Assembly: GCA_963771015.1 (NCBI GenBank)
Contig: CAVYRN010000012.1
Span: forward strand, 1-64,000
DNA length: 64,000 bases
DNA from: CAVSJJ01 sp963771015
GTDB lineage: Bacteria; Actinomycetota; Actinomycetes; Actinomycetales; Dermatophilaceae
Direction: 5' to 3'
Part shown: positions 45,329 through 57,620 of the stretch, piece after piece
Position numbering within the stretch: the first letter of the stretch is position 1
How the letters are laid out: every line of letters begins with the position of its first letter
Position numbers and translations under genes: made by a program
The notes under the pieces: generated by a model
Databases searched by the model: none
What the model saw: the letters and a program-made list of their open reading frames with translations, nothing else
Told to the model about the DNA's origin: nothing

Positions 45329-46638
45329 GCGGCGCGAGGTCGGGCGGCGCCCTGCTCATCACCGGCGCCAGGCTCCTCGGTGGGGACGGCGCGGACGTCC
45401 TCGTCCGCGACGGCCTCATCGCCGAGGTCGGCACCCTCGAGCGGCCGTCGGACGCCGAGGTCGTCGACGCGGACGGCCTCGTCCTCCTTCCCGGGCTCGT
45501 CGACATCCACACCCATCTGCGCGAGCCGGGCCGCGAGGACGCCGAGACGGTGGCCAGCGGCTCCGCCGCCGCCGCCGTCGGGGGCTTCACGGCCATCCTC
45601 GCCATGGCCAACACCAGCCCGGTCGCCGACACGGCCGAGGTCGTCGAGCACGTCCTCGACCTGGGCCGGGCCTGCGGGCTGGTCGAGGTCCAGCCGATCG
45701 GTGCGGTGACCAAGGGCCTGGCGGGCGCGGAGCTCGCCGAGCTGGGGCTCATGCACCGATCCAGGGCGAAGGTCACCGTGTTCTCCGACGACGGGCACTG
45801 CGTGAGCGACGCCCGGGTCATGCGCCGCGCCCTGGAGTACATCCGCACCTTCGGCGGGGTCATCTCCCAGCACAGCCAGGACCCGAACCTCGCCGGACCC
45901 ACCGCCTGCGCGCACGAGGGAGAGCTCTCGGGTCGGCTCGGCCTGCCCGGCTGGCCCGCCGTCGCCGAGGCCTCGATCATCGCCCGCGACGTCATGCTCG
46001 CCGAGCACACCGGCAGCCGGGTCCACGTCGCCCACGTGACGACGGCCGAGGGGGTCGACGTCGTTCGCTGGGCCAAGGCGCGCGGCATCGCCGTCACGGC
46101 CGAGGCGACCCCACACCATCTCGCGCTCACCGAGGAGCGGCTCACGGACTACGACCCCGTCTTCAAGGTCAACCCGCCGCTGCGGCCCACCGAGGACGCC
46201 GAGGCGCTGCGCAGCGCCCTGGCCGACGGGACGATCGACGTCGTGGCCACCGACCATGCACCGCACGCCCGGCACGACAAGGAACATGCCTTCGTGGAGG
46301 CCGCGAACGGGATGATCGGGCTGGAGACATCGCTTGCGGTGGTCGCCGACCTCATGGTCCGCTCCGGACGGATGACGTGGGCCGACCTGGCCCGGGTCAT
46401 GTCCGTGGCCCCGTCCCGGCTCGCGGGGCTCGCTGGGCACGGTCGGCCGATCGCGCCGGGTGAGCCGGCCAACCTCGTCCTCGTCGACCCGTCGCGGACG
46501 TGGACCGTCGACCGGGACGCGTCGAAGTCCTTCGCCCGCAACAACCCCTGGCACGGCATGACCTTCAGCGGCGCCGTCCACACGACGATCCTGCGCGGAG
46601 ACGTGACCGCGAGAGAGGGAGAGACCCGCCCATGCTGA
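45325..46638 (+). CDS. pyrC: Dihydroorotase
   Basis: 437 residues, class-I metal-dependent amidohydrolase. Zinc ligands in DIHTHLREPGREDAETV (about 59-75), metal/lysine region FSDDGHCVSDARVM, HVAHVTTAEG, and catalytic Asp in VATDHAPHARHDKEHAF (about 308-324). It shares seven bases with carA. Complete length, no change seen. Confidence 0.96.
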   Translation: MSGARSGGALLITGARLLGGDGADVLVRDGLIAEVGTLERPSDAEVVDADGLVLLPGLVDIHTHLREPGREDAETVASGSAAAAVGGFTAILAMANTSPVADTAEVVEHVLDLGRACGLVEVQPIGAVTKGLAGAELAELGLMHRSRAKVTVFSDDGHCVSDARVMRRALEYIRTFGGVISQHSQDPNLAGPTACAHEGELSGRLGLPGWPAVAEASIIARDVMLAEHTGSRVHVAHVTTAEGVDVVRWAKARGIAVTAEATPHHLALTEERLTDYDPVFKVNPPLRPTEDAEALRSALADGTIDVVATDHAPHARHDKEHAFVEAANGMIGLETSLAVVADLMVRSGRMTWADLARVMSVAPSRLAGLAGHGRPIAPGEPANLVLVDPSRTWTVDRDASKSFARNNPWHGMTFSGAVHTTILRGDVTAREGETRPC

Positions 46639-47770
46639 TCACCCGCGAGGCCGCGGTGCTCATCCTCGAGGACGGCCGCACCTTCGCCGGGAGGGCCTAC
46701 GGCCACCGCGGCGAGACCGTCGGCGAGGCGGTCTTCTCGACCGGGATGACCGGCTACCAGGAGACGCTCACCGACCCGAGCTACCACCGGCAGGTCGTCG
46801 TCATGACCGCGCCGCACGTCGGCAACACGGGGTGGAACGACGAGGACGACGAGTCCGGCCGCATCTGGGTGGCCGGCTACGTCGTCCGTGACCCCGCGCT
46901 TCGGCCCTCGAGCTGGCGCTCGCGCCGCGGCCTCGAGGACGAGCTCGACCACCAGGGCGTCGTCGGGATCTGCGACATCGACACCCGGGCGCTGACCCGG
47001 CACCTGCGCGAGCGTGGGGCCATGCGGGTCGGCATCTTCTCCGGGCCGCATGCCGCCCTGCCCCGCGAGCAGCTGCTCACCGCCGTCATCGACGCCCCGC
47101 CGATGGCGGGCGCCGACCTGGCCTGCGAGGTCGCGACGAAGGAGCCCTATGTCGTGCCCGCGCGGGGGGAGCGGCGGTTCACCGTCGTCGCCGTCGACCT
47201 GGGCATCAAGTCGATGACGCCCGAGATGATGTCGCAGCGGGGCATCGAGGTCCATGTGCTGCCGGCCGACGCGACCTTCGACCAGATCGAGGCCCTGGCG
47301 CCCGACGGGGTGTTCTTCTCCAACGGTCCCGGCGACCCGGCGACCGCGGACCAGCAGGTCGACGTGGCCCGATCGGTCCTCGCCGCGAAGATCCCGTTCT
47401 TCGGGATCTGCTTCGGCAACCAGATCCTGGGCCGGGCGCTCGGCTTCGGGACCTACAAGCTCAAGTACGGGCACCGGGGTATCAACCAGCCGGTCATGGA
47501 CCGCACGACCGGCAAGGTCGAGGTCACGGCACACAACCACGGCTTCGCGGTCGACGCGCCGGCCGACCGCGACTCGGCCACCGACTTCGGCCGGGTCCGG
47601 GTCTCCCACGTCTGCCTCAACGACGACGTCGTCGAGGGCCTGGAGTGCCTCGACATCCCGGCGTTCTCGGTCCAGTACCACCCGGAGGCGGCGGCCGGGC
47701 CGCACGACGCGGCATACCTCTTCGACCGGTTCGTCTCACTCATGGGCGCCCACCGAGGGGAGGTCGCCTG

Positions 47771-47771
<1 letters not shown>
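46632..47771 (+). CDS. carA: Carbamoyl-phosphate synthase small chain (glutaminase)
   Basis: 379 residues. N-terminal domain begins ITREAAVLILEDGRTFAGRA. Glutaminase nucleophile Cys260 in FFGICFGNQILGRALGFG; the position after it is Asn where E. coli has His, a common actinobacterial variant. The His/Glu pair is in FSVQYHPEAAAGPHDAAY. Starts inside pyrC by seven bases and ends with TGATG overlap with carB. Confidence 0.96.
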
Positions 47772-51090
<3,319 letters not shown>

Positions 51091-51094
<4 letters not shown>

Positions 51095-51954
51095 CCGGGG
51101 TGGCCCAGGTGCAGGGGGAGCTCCTCGCGGTCCGCGTCGTCGGAGCCTACGTCCGGCTGACCATCGCCGCGCCCGAGGTCGCCGAGCAGGCCCGGCCGGG
51201 CCAGTTCGCCGCCCTCGCGGTCGGCGGCCCCACCTCGGCGACGTTGCTGCGCCGGGCGTTCTCGATCCATCGGGTCGACCCCGATGTGGGGACCATCGAC
51301 CTTGTCGTCGCTGCCAAGGGGCAGGGAACGCTCTGGCTGACCGGCAGGGCGGTGGGCGACCGGGTCGACGTCGTCGGCCCGCTCGGCAGACCGTTCCCCA
51401 TCCCGACCGAGGCGGTCGCCTGTGTTCTCGTCGGTGGCGGCTACGGGTCGGCGCCGATGTTCTGGCTCGGGGAGGTCCTGCGTGAGCGGGGCAACCACGT
51501 CGAGGTCGTCCTGGGGGCGGCGGGCGAGGACCGCCTCTTCGGGGTCGACCAGGCCGACGCGAGCGCCGACGGGGTGACCGTCATGACCGACGACGGGTCC
51601 GCCGGGCTTCGCGGGTGGGTGACCGAGCCGTTGGCCGACCTCATCGCGTCGACCGGCGCGGGGGTCGTCTACGCGTGTGGCCCGATGGGGATGCTTCAGG
51701 CGGTCACCGAGGTCGCCTCGGCGAACGGCGCCGTCGCCCAGGTCGCCGTCGAGGAGGCCATGGCCTGCGGGATCGGGGTGTGCATGACGTGCGTCATGCC
51801 GGTGGTCGGCGACGACGGCAGGACGGCGATGGTCCGCAGCTGCGTCGAGGGGCCGGTCTTCCGTGGGGACCGGGTGCGGTGGGACGCGTTCGAGGACGGC
51901 GTATGCCGGGTGCCCGCAGACACGGTCGGCACAGCGTCCTGGGGTGGTCACTGA
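51091..51954 (+). CDS. pyrK: Dihydroorotate dehydrogenase electron-transfer subunit (PyrK-type)
   Basis: 287 residues. FAD/NAD reductase fold with an FAD segment LLRRAFSIHRVDP (about 52-64) and NAD loop VLVGGGYGSAPMFWLGEVL. Four cysteines (226, 231, 234, 251) in ACGIGVCMTCVMP ... VRSCVEGP fit the [2Fe-2S] cluster of PyrK. Together with the class-1B PyrD next to it, NAD+ is the electron acceptor, unlike the class-2, quinone-using enzyme of mycobacteria. Overlaps carB by four bases. Confidence 0.93.
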
Positions 51955-52919
51955 TGGCTCCGCTCGACCAGTCGGTGCGGCTCGGCTCGGTGTGGCTGCC
52001 CAACCCGGTCATGACCGCCTCCGGCTGTGCTGCCAACGGCCGTGAGCTGCACCGGTTCTTCGACATCACCGAGCTCGGCGCCTTCGTCACCAAGACCGTC
52101 ATGGCGCAGCCCCGGTCCGGGCGGGGCACCCCCCGGATGGCGGAGACGCCGTCGGGGATGCTCAACTCGATCGGCCTCCAGGGCCCGGGCATCCGCGCGT
52201 TCGTCGAGCACGACCTCGCCTGGCTGAAGTCGGTCGGCGCCCGGGTCGTCGTGTCGATCGCCGGCAACACCGCCGAGGAGTTCGCCGAGGTGGCGACCAC
52301 GCTGGCCGCGAGCCCGGCGGCCGACGCCGTCGTCGCCGTCGAGGTCAACATCTCCTGCCCCAACGTGGCCAACCGGGGTCTCGTCTTCGCCTGCGACCCG
52401 GTGTCCTCGGCCGAGGTCGTCGGACTGGTCCGCCACGCCCTGCCCGAGCAGCTGCCGATCTTCGCCAAGCTCACACCCGACGTGACCGACATCGTCGCGG
52501 TCGCCGCCGCCGCGCTGCGGGCCGGGGCCGACGGACTGACGATGATCAACACCCTGCTCGGCATGGTCATCGACACCGACCGGCTGCGGCCGCATCTGGC
52601 CGGCGTCACCGGGGGCCTGTCCGGCCCGGCGATCCGGCCGGTAGCCGTGCGGGCGATCTGGCAGGTGGCGGCCGTCATGCGGGCGGGCGGCATACCGACG
52701 GCCCCGATCATCGGCGTGGGGGGAGTGCGGACCGGGCGGGACGCCCTCGAGCTCGTCGCCGCGGGCGCCAGCGCGGTCCAGGTGGGCACCGCGACCTTCA
52801 ACGACCCCCACGCGCCGCTGCGGGTGCGCGACGAGCTCGCCGCGCTGCTTGCCGAGAAGGGGTTCGCCCGGTTCGGCGAGGCGGTCGGCATCGCCCACGA
52901 GAGGATGGTCCGAGCATGA
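51954..52919 (+). CDS. pyrD: Dihydroorotate dehydrogenase, class 1B
   Basis: 321 residues, FMN beta/alpha barrel. Class-1 features: KTVMAQPRSGRGTPRMAETP (about 46-65), then GMLNSIGLQGPG, catalytic Cys in VEVNISCPNVANRG (about 131-144), TPDVTDIVAVAAAALRAGAD, and INTLLGMVID. Cys as base (not Ser) marks class 1. Its start overlaps pyrK's stop (TGATG). Confidence 0.95.
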   Translation: MAPLDQSVRLGSVWLPNPVMTASGCAANGRELHRFFDITELGAFVTKTVMAQPRSGRGTPRMAETPSGMLNSIGLQGPGIRAFVEHDLAWLKSVGARVVVSIAGNTAEEFAEVATTLAASPAADAVVAVEVNISCPNVANRGLVFACDPVSSAEVVGLVRHALPEQLPIFAKLTPDVTDIVAVAAAALRAGADGLTMINTLLGMVIDTDRLRPHLAGVTGGLSGPAIRPVAVRAIWQVAAVMRAGGIPTAPIIGVGGVRTGRDALELVAAGASAVQVGTATFNDPHAPLRVRDELAALLAEKGFARFGEAVGIAHERMVRA

Positions 52920-53803
52920 CGGACGGCACGGCTGCGCGGGGCGACACGGCTCACCACGCGGTGTTCGGCGTGCGGCTCGCCGACGCCATGTCCGAGCACG
53001 GACCGCTGTGCGCCGGCATCGACCCGCACCGTGCGCTCGTGGAGTCGTGGGACCTGACCTACGACCTGGCCGGCGTGGAACGCTTCGCCCTCACCTGCGT
53101 CGAGGCCTTCGCCGGGACCGTGGCCGCGGTCAAGCCCCAGTCGGCCTTCTTCGAGGTGTTCGGCTCACGCGGGGTCGCGCTCCTCGAGCGCGTGCTCGAC
53201 GAGCTGCGCGCCGCGGGGACCCTGACCATCCTCGACGCCAAGCGCGGCGACATCGGGACGACGATGGACGCCTACGCCGATGCCTTCCTGGGCAAGGACG
53301 CGCCGAGCCCGGCCGACGCGCTCACGGTGAGCCCGTTCCTCGGCTACGGGTCGCTCCGCCCGGCGATCGACCTCGCCCTCCAGACCGGTCGCGGCGTGTT
53401 CGTCCTGGCCCTCACCTCGAACCCCGAGGGCCCCTCGGTCCAGCACGCCGTGCGGGACGGACGCAGCGTCGCGGGGGGGATCGTCGACGGGGTGAGTGCC
53501 GACAACGCGGCCGCCCGGGAGCGGGGCGAGCTGGGCAGTGTGGGCCTCGTCGTGGGGGCGACGGTCGGCTCCGCCGTCCAGGACCTCGACCTCGACCTGC
53601 GGCGAAGTGCCGCGCCGCTGCTGGCTCCCGGCCTGGGAGCGCAGGGGGCGACGGCGACCGATGTGGCCCGGGTGTTCGGGGGCGCGATGGCGCAGGTGCT
53701 GCCCACCAGCTCGCGGGGCATCCTGGCTGCGGGCCCCGACGTGGGGGCACTGCGTAGGACGGTGCGGCGGGAGGCGGCTGACCTGCACGCTCTTCTGACG
53801 TGA
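52916..53803 (+). CDS. pyrF: Orotidine 5'-phosphate decarboxylase (type 2)
   Basis: 295 residues, last step to UMP. The catalytic motif LTILDAKRGDIGTTMDAYAD (about 102-121) is canonical for type-2 OMPDC, and VKPQSAFFEVFGSRGVALLE precedes it. N-terminal CAGIDPHRALVESWDLTYDL. Ends the pyr operon; a GC-rich hairpin candidate follows at about 53809-53832. Confidence 0.96.
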   Translation: MTDGTAARGDTAHHAVFGVRLADAMSEHGPLCAGIDPHRALVESWDLTYDLAGVERFALTCVEAFAGTVAAVKPQSAFFEVFGSRGVALLERVLDELRAAGTLTILDAKRGDIGTTMDAYADAFLGKDAPSPADALTVSPFLGYGSLRPAIDLALQTGRGVFVLALTSNPEGPSVQHAVRDGRSVAGGIVDGVSADNAAARERGELGSVGLVVGATVGSAVQDLDLDLRRSAAPLLAPGLGAQGATATDVARVFGGAMAQVLPTSSRGILAAGPDVGALRRTVRREAADLHALLT

Positions 53804-53808
53804 CGGTG

Positions 53809-53832
53809 CCGGCCTCGCCCGGACGGGCCGGA
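53809..53832 (+). terminator. Possible terminator of the pyr operon
   Basis: CCCG-GA-CGGG with flanking CCGG arms forms a compact GC hairpin six bases after pyrF. There is no T-run; assignment is tentative. Confidence 0.35.
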
Positions 53833-53847
53833 CCCACCTGGCATCGC

Positions 53848-53853
53848 TATAGT
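53848..53853 (+). promoter_or_regulatory. -10 box of mihF
   Basis: TATAGT, the best -10 in the window, 60 bases before the GTG start at 53913. The -35 is not obvious. It gives mihF-gmk-rpoZ-coaBC its own promoter separate from the pyr operon. Confidence 0.6.
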
Positions 53854-53912
53854 CCTGGCAAACCGGTCGTCGACGAGCATGGCCGGGAGTCTCAACTGGA
53901 GGGTTCAGAGAC

Positions 53913-54230
53913 GTGGCACTACCCCCGCTCACCGCGGAGCAGCGAGCCGCTGCTCTGCAGAAGGCTGCGGCCGCTCGCCGCGCCCGCGCTGCCGTGAAGA
54001 ACAGGCTCAAGTACGCACAGGGCTCCCTGGCCGAGGTGATCGAGGCGGGACGCAAGGACGAGGTGATCGGGAAGATGAGGGTCTCGGCGCTCCTGGAGTC
54101 GATGCCGGGGGTGGGGCGGGTCCGGGCCCGGCAGATCATGGAGGACATCGGCATCGCCGAGAGCCGCCGGGTGCGGGGCCTCGGCCAGAACCAGGTATCC
54201 GCGCTTCTCGCGCGCTTCACCGAGGCGTGA
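53913..54230 (+). CDS. mihF: Actinobacterial integration host factor (mIHF)
   Basis: 105 residues. A nucleoid-associated DNA-binding protein unrelated in fold to E. coli IHF, essential in mycobacteria and needed for phage L5 integration there. N-terminal helix LPPLTAEQRAAALQKAAAAR, basic helix RAAVKNRLKYAQGSL, and a helix-two-turn-helix-like end LESMPGVGRVRARQIMEDIG. GGAGGG lies upstream of GTG 53913. Its stop overlaps gmk by four bases. Confidence 0.95.
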   Translation: MALPPLTAEQRAAALQKAAAARRARAAVKNRLKYAQGSLAEVIEAGRKDEVIGKMRVSALLESMPGVGRVRARQIMEDIGIAESRRVRGLGQNQVSALLARFTEA

Positions 54231-54787
54231 GCACCCCGTCGCGGCTCGTCGTCCTCGCCGGCCCCACCGCGGTGGGCAAGGGCACCCTGTCGGCGTACAT
54301 CCGCGACCACGTCCCCGAGGTGTGGCTCTCCGTCTCGGCCACGACGCGTCCGCCACGCCCCGGTGAGGTCGACGGCGTCCACTATCGCTTCGTCTCCGAG
54401 GAGGAGTTCGACGCGATGGTGGCCCGGGGGGAGATGCTCGAGTGGGCGGTCGTCCACGGCACGGCCAAGTACGGCACGCCGCGGCGCCCGGTCGAGGACC
54501 AGCTGCGGGCCGGGCGGCTCGCCCTGCTCGAGATCGACCTCCAAGGTGCCCGACAGGTCCGGGCCGCCATGCCCGAGGCGCTGTTCGTCTTCCTCGCCCC
54601 GCCGTCCTGGGACGAGCTCGTCCGTCGGCTCGTCGGGCGGGGCACCGAGACGGAGAAGGAACGCGAGGCCCGGCTGGCCAGCGCACGCCGCGAGATGGCG
54701 GCCGTGGACGAGTTCGATGTCGTCGTCGTCAACGACGAGGTTCGGCATGCGGCCGAGGAACTCGTATCATTGATGCGATCGGCGTAG
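54227..54787 (+). CDS. gmk: Guanylate kinase
   Basis: 186 residues. GMP + ATP to GDP + ADP. P-loop LAGPTAVGKGTL (about 10-21), the actinobacterial version of GPSGVGKG. Then SVSATTRPPRPGEVDGVHYR (about 35-54, GMP site) and LLEIDLQGARQVR. Coupled to mihF by GTGA. Complete. Confidence 0.96.
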   Translation: MSTPSRLVVLAGPTAVGKGTLSAYIRDHVPEVWLSVSATTRPPRPGEVDGVHYRFVSEEEFDAMVARGEMLEWAVVHGTAKYGTPRRPVEDQLRAGRLALLEIDLQGARQVRAAMPEALFVFLAPPSWDELVRRLVGRGTETEKEREARLASARREMAAVDEFDVVVVNDEVRHAAEELVSLMRSA

Positions 54788-54857
54788 GCCAGCAGCCTTC
54801 GCGCTCTCGACGTCACCCGCGCGTCAGCACCACCGTCACCGACGAAAGCGACCTCAC

Positions 54858-55121
54858 GTGTCCGGAACCAAGGCCCACCCCATCGGCATCACGAACCCGC
54901 CGATCGACGACCTGCTCAAGAAGGCCGACTCCAAGTACGCCCTGGTTCTCTACTCCGCCAAGCGCGCACGGCAGATCAACGCCTACTACGCCCAGCTCCA
55001 GGAGGGCCTGCTCGAGTACGTCGGCCCGCTCGTCGACTCCGAGGTCCACGAGAAGCCCATGTCGATCGCGCTCCGCGAGATCAACGAGGGCCTGCTGACG
55101 GCCGAGCCGACCGAGGACTGA
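54858..55121 (+). CDS. rpoZ: RNA polymerase omega subunit
   Basis: 87 residues. Contains the omega core ALVLYSAKRARQINAYYAQL (about 29-48) and the start PIGITNPPIDDLLKKADSKY. gmk-rpoZ-coaBC order is conserved in actinobacteria. GTG start, with GAAAG at a plausible distance. Confidence 0.94.
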   Translation: MSGTKAHPIGITNPPIDDLLKKADSKYALVLYSAKRARQINAYYAQLQEGLLEYVGPLVDSEVHEKPMSIALREINEGLLTAEPTED

Positions 55122-55125
55122 CCCC

Positions 55126-56394
55126 GTGCGCGTCGTGCTCGGCGTCGGGGGCGGCATCGCGGCATACAAGGCGTGCTCGCTGCTGCGGCTGCTGTCCGAG
55201 GCGGGGCACGACGTCACCGTCGTCCCGACCCGTGCGGCGCTGAGCTTCGTCGGCGAGGCGACCTGGGCGGCCCTGTCCGGCAAGCCCGTCCACACCGACG
55301 TGTGGGCGGACGTCCACGAGGTGCCGCACGTCCGCCTCGGACAGGAGGCCGACCTCGTCGTCGTCGCCCCCGCGACCGCCGACCTGTTGGCCCGAGCCGC
55401 CACCGGCCAGGCGGATGACCTGCTCACCACCATCCTGCTCACCGCCCGCTGCCCGGTCGTGATGGCTCCGGCGATGCACACCGAGATGTGGGAGCACCCG
55501 GCGACCCAGGCGAACGTCGAGACTCTGGCCGCCCGCGGCGTTCACATCGTCGCGCCGGCCTCGGGTCGGCTCACCGGTGCCGACACCGGGCCGGGCCGGC
55601 TGCCCGAGCCGGAGGAGCTGTATGCCGTGTGCCAGCGCGAGCTGGCCCGGGGCGGCCCCGCGGCCGCCGGTCCTCGGGCGCCCACCGGGACGTCGGCCCC
55701 ACAGGACCTCGCCGGGCGCCGCGTCGTCGTGTCCGCGGGCGGGACCCGGGAGCCCCTCGACCCGGTCCGCTACCTCGGCAACCGGTCGTCGGGCAAGCAG
55801 GGCCACGCCCTCGCGGCGGTCGCGGCCGCCCGCGGGGCGCGCGTCACCCTCGTCACCGCCGCCGAGCTCCCACCGCCACACGGCGTGACCGTCGTCCCCG
55901 TCGAGACGGCCCAGCAGATGCGCGACGCCGTCACCGCGGCGGCGGTCACGGCCGACGCTGTCGTCATGGCGGCCGCCGTCGCCGACTTCCGGCCTGCCTC
56001 GTACGCCACCGCCAAGATCAAGAAGACCCACGCGACCGGGTCGGACGGCACGCCGGACGAGTCCGCTCCCGCCGTGGCGCTGGTCCGCAACCCCGACATC
56101 CTCGCCGAGCTCGTCGCCACCCGCGGGGGCGCGACATCACCGGTCATCGTCGGCTTCGCCGCCGAGACCGGAGACCAGGCCGGGACCGTGCTCGACCACG
56201 GTCGGTCCAAGCTGGCCCGAAAGGGCTGCGACCTCCTCGTCGTCAACGAGGTGGGGCCCGGGGTCACCTTCGGGCGGGACGAGAGCACCGTCCACGTGCT
56301 ACGGCACGGGTCGGACGACGTGGTCGACGTCGGCCCCGCACCGAAGGCGGTCATCGCCGGCGCCGTCTGGGACGCCGTCGTGCGCCTGTTCTAG
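55126..56394 (+). CDS. coaBC: Bifunctional phosphopantothenoylcysteine decarboxylase / synthetase
   Basis: 422 residues. CoaC flavoprotein domain (about 1-180): VGGGIAAYKACSLLRLLSEA, PVHTDVW with the active-site His, ATADLLARAATGQADDLL and PAMHTEMWEHPAT. CoaB domain (about 190-420): VVSAGGTREPLDPVRYLGNR and SSGKQG, KIKKTHAT with the catalytic lysine. Steps 2 and 3 of coenzyme A synthesis. Starts four bases after rpoZ and ends at a strong bidirectional terminator. Confidence 0.96.
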   Translation: MRVVLGVGGGIAAYKACSLLRLLSEAGHDVTVVPTRAALSFVGEATWAALSGKPVHTDVWADVHEVPHVRLGQEADLVVVAPATADLLARAATGQADDLLTTILLTARCPVVMAPAMHTEMWEHPATQANVETLAARGVHIVAPASGRLTGADTGPGRLPEPEELYAVCQRELARGGPAAAGPRAPTGTSAPQDLAGRRVVVSAGGTREPLDPVRYLGNRSSGKQGHALAAVAAARGARVTLVTAAELPPPHGVTVVPVETAQQMRDAVTAAAVTADAVVMAAAVADFRPASYATAKIKKTHATGSDGTPDESAPAVALVRNPDILAELVATRGGATSPVIVGFAAETGDQAGTVLDHGRSKLARKGCDLLVVNEVGPGVTFGRDESTVHVLRHGSDDVVDVGPAPKAVIAGAVWDAVVRLF

Positions 56395-56411
56395 GTCCAG
56401 GCTCCACCATC

Positions 56412-56452
56412 GGGTGAGCCCCGGGCCGTCAACGCGGTCCCGGGGCTCACCC
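56412..56452. terminator. Bidirectional terminator, coaBC / DivIVA-like gene
   Basis: GGGTGAGCCCCGGG (56412-56425) and CCCGGGGCTCACCC (56439-56452) form a perfect 14-bp stem around a 13-base loop, between convergent genes. Confidence 0.88.
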
Positions 56453-56459
56453 CATGGGT

Positions 56460-57620
56460 CTACTTCGTCGCGGGCTCGGCGACGGCCTCGTCGCTCTCCT
56501 CCTGCTCCTCGGCCGGGTCGCTCTCCTCGTCGGCGGGGTCGCCGGCCTCGTCGGACTCGTCAGCGTCGTCGGACTCGTCAGCGTCGTCGGACCCTGCCTC
56601 GGCCATCTCCTCGCCGGTCTCGTCGGGTACGTCTGTCTCCTCGGGCACGTCCTCGTCGGCGACCTCGGGCACGTCCTCGTCGGGAGCCTCGTCGACCAGG
56701 CCGTCGGCCAGGGCGATCGACCCGCCACCGAGGGTGGCGAGCATGTTGCGGACGTTGCCGAGCTGTGCGGTGATGCTGTCGCGGCGGGCCGTGACGGCGG
56801 CGAGCTCCCGGTCGCTGTCCCGGCGGATCCGTTCGGCCTGATCGCGGGCGCCGTCGACGAGGGAGGCCGCCTCCGTTCGCGCCTTCTCGAGGATCGACTC
56901 CGCCTCGGCGGTGCGGGTTGCGTGTCGGTCGTCCGCCTCCTTGGTCAGCATGGCGGCGCGCTCCTGGGCCTCGGCGAGAGCCGACTCGTGCACGGCCATC
57001 TGGGAGCTGAACTCCGCGGCCGCCTTGTCGCGCCGGGCGCCGAGGGTGGCCTCGAAGTCCGCGGCGGCGGCGGCGGCCCGGGCCCGCTGGTTCTCGTAGT
57101 AGGCCTCGGCCTCCTCACGCCGGGCGGCGGCCTCGCGGGCGGCGTCGTCGAGGAGCGAGTCGGCCTCCAACCGGGACTTCTCGAGGGTGCCCGAGGCGTC
57201 GACGTCGGCCTTGGACCGGACCTCGGAGGCGTAGAGGTCGGCGGCCTCACGCACGCTCCTCGCCTCGGTCTCGGCGGTGGCGATGAGCTGCTCCGCCTCG
57301 GCCGTCGCGGCCTGGCGGATCGTACCGGCCTCCTCGTCAGCGAGGCTCAGCATCCGACCGATCCGGTCACCGAGGTCGGCGTAGCTCGGCGCGGACACCC
57401 GGCGGGCCTCCTCCTCCAGGCTGGTGACGGTCCGCTTCTGCGCCTCGAGCTCCTGCTGGGTCGCCTCCTGGGCCTGGCTCAGCTTGGTCAGCTCGACGGA
57501 GAGGCGGGCGTTCTCCTCGTGGGCCGCAGCGACCGTCTGGTCCAACCCCTGGAGGTGCTGGTCGACCTGAAGCGGGTCATAGCCGCGGAAGACGGTGTGG
57601 AACTCGGGGGTCTGGCTCAT
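56460..57620 (-). CDS. DivIVA-domain coiled-coil protein with acidic tail
   Basis: 386 residues. The N-terminus FHTVFRGYDPLQVDQHLQGL (about 7-26) is the DivIVA/Wag31 lipid-binding head. A long coiled coil runs to about 300 (AEAEQLIATAETEARSVREA, EAEAYYENQRARAAAAAADF). A tail of 80 residues is almost only Glu, Asp, Pro and Ser. DivIVA proteins mark curved membrane at poles and direct apical growth; Wag31 itself is normally in the dcw cluster, so this is a paralogue. The start overlaps the upstream stop by four bases. Confidence 0.82.
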   Translation of the reverse strand: MSQTPEFHTVFRGYDPLQVDQHLQGLDQTVAAAHEENARLSVELTKLSQAQEATQQELEAQKRTVTSLEEEARRVSAPSYADLGDRIGRMLSLADEEAGTIRQAATAEAEQLIATAETEARSVREAADLYASEVRSKADVDASGTLEKSRLEADSLLDDAAREAAARREEAEAYYENQRARAAAAAADFEATLGARRDKAAAEFSSQMAVHESALAEAQERAAMLTKEADDRHATRTAEAESILEKARTEAASLVDGARDQAERIRRDSDRELAAVTARRDSITAQLGNVRNMLATLGGGSIALADGLVDEAPDEDVPEVADEDVPEETDVPDETGEEMAEAGSDDADESDDADESDEAGDPADEESDPAEEQEESDEAVAEPATK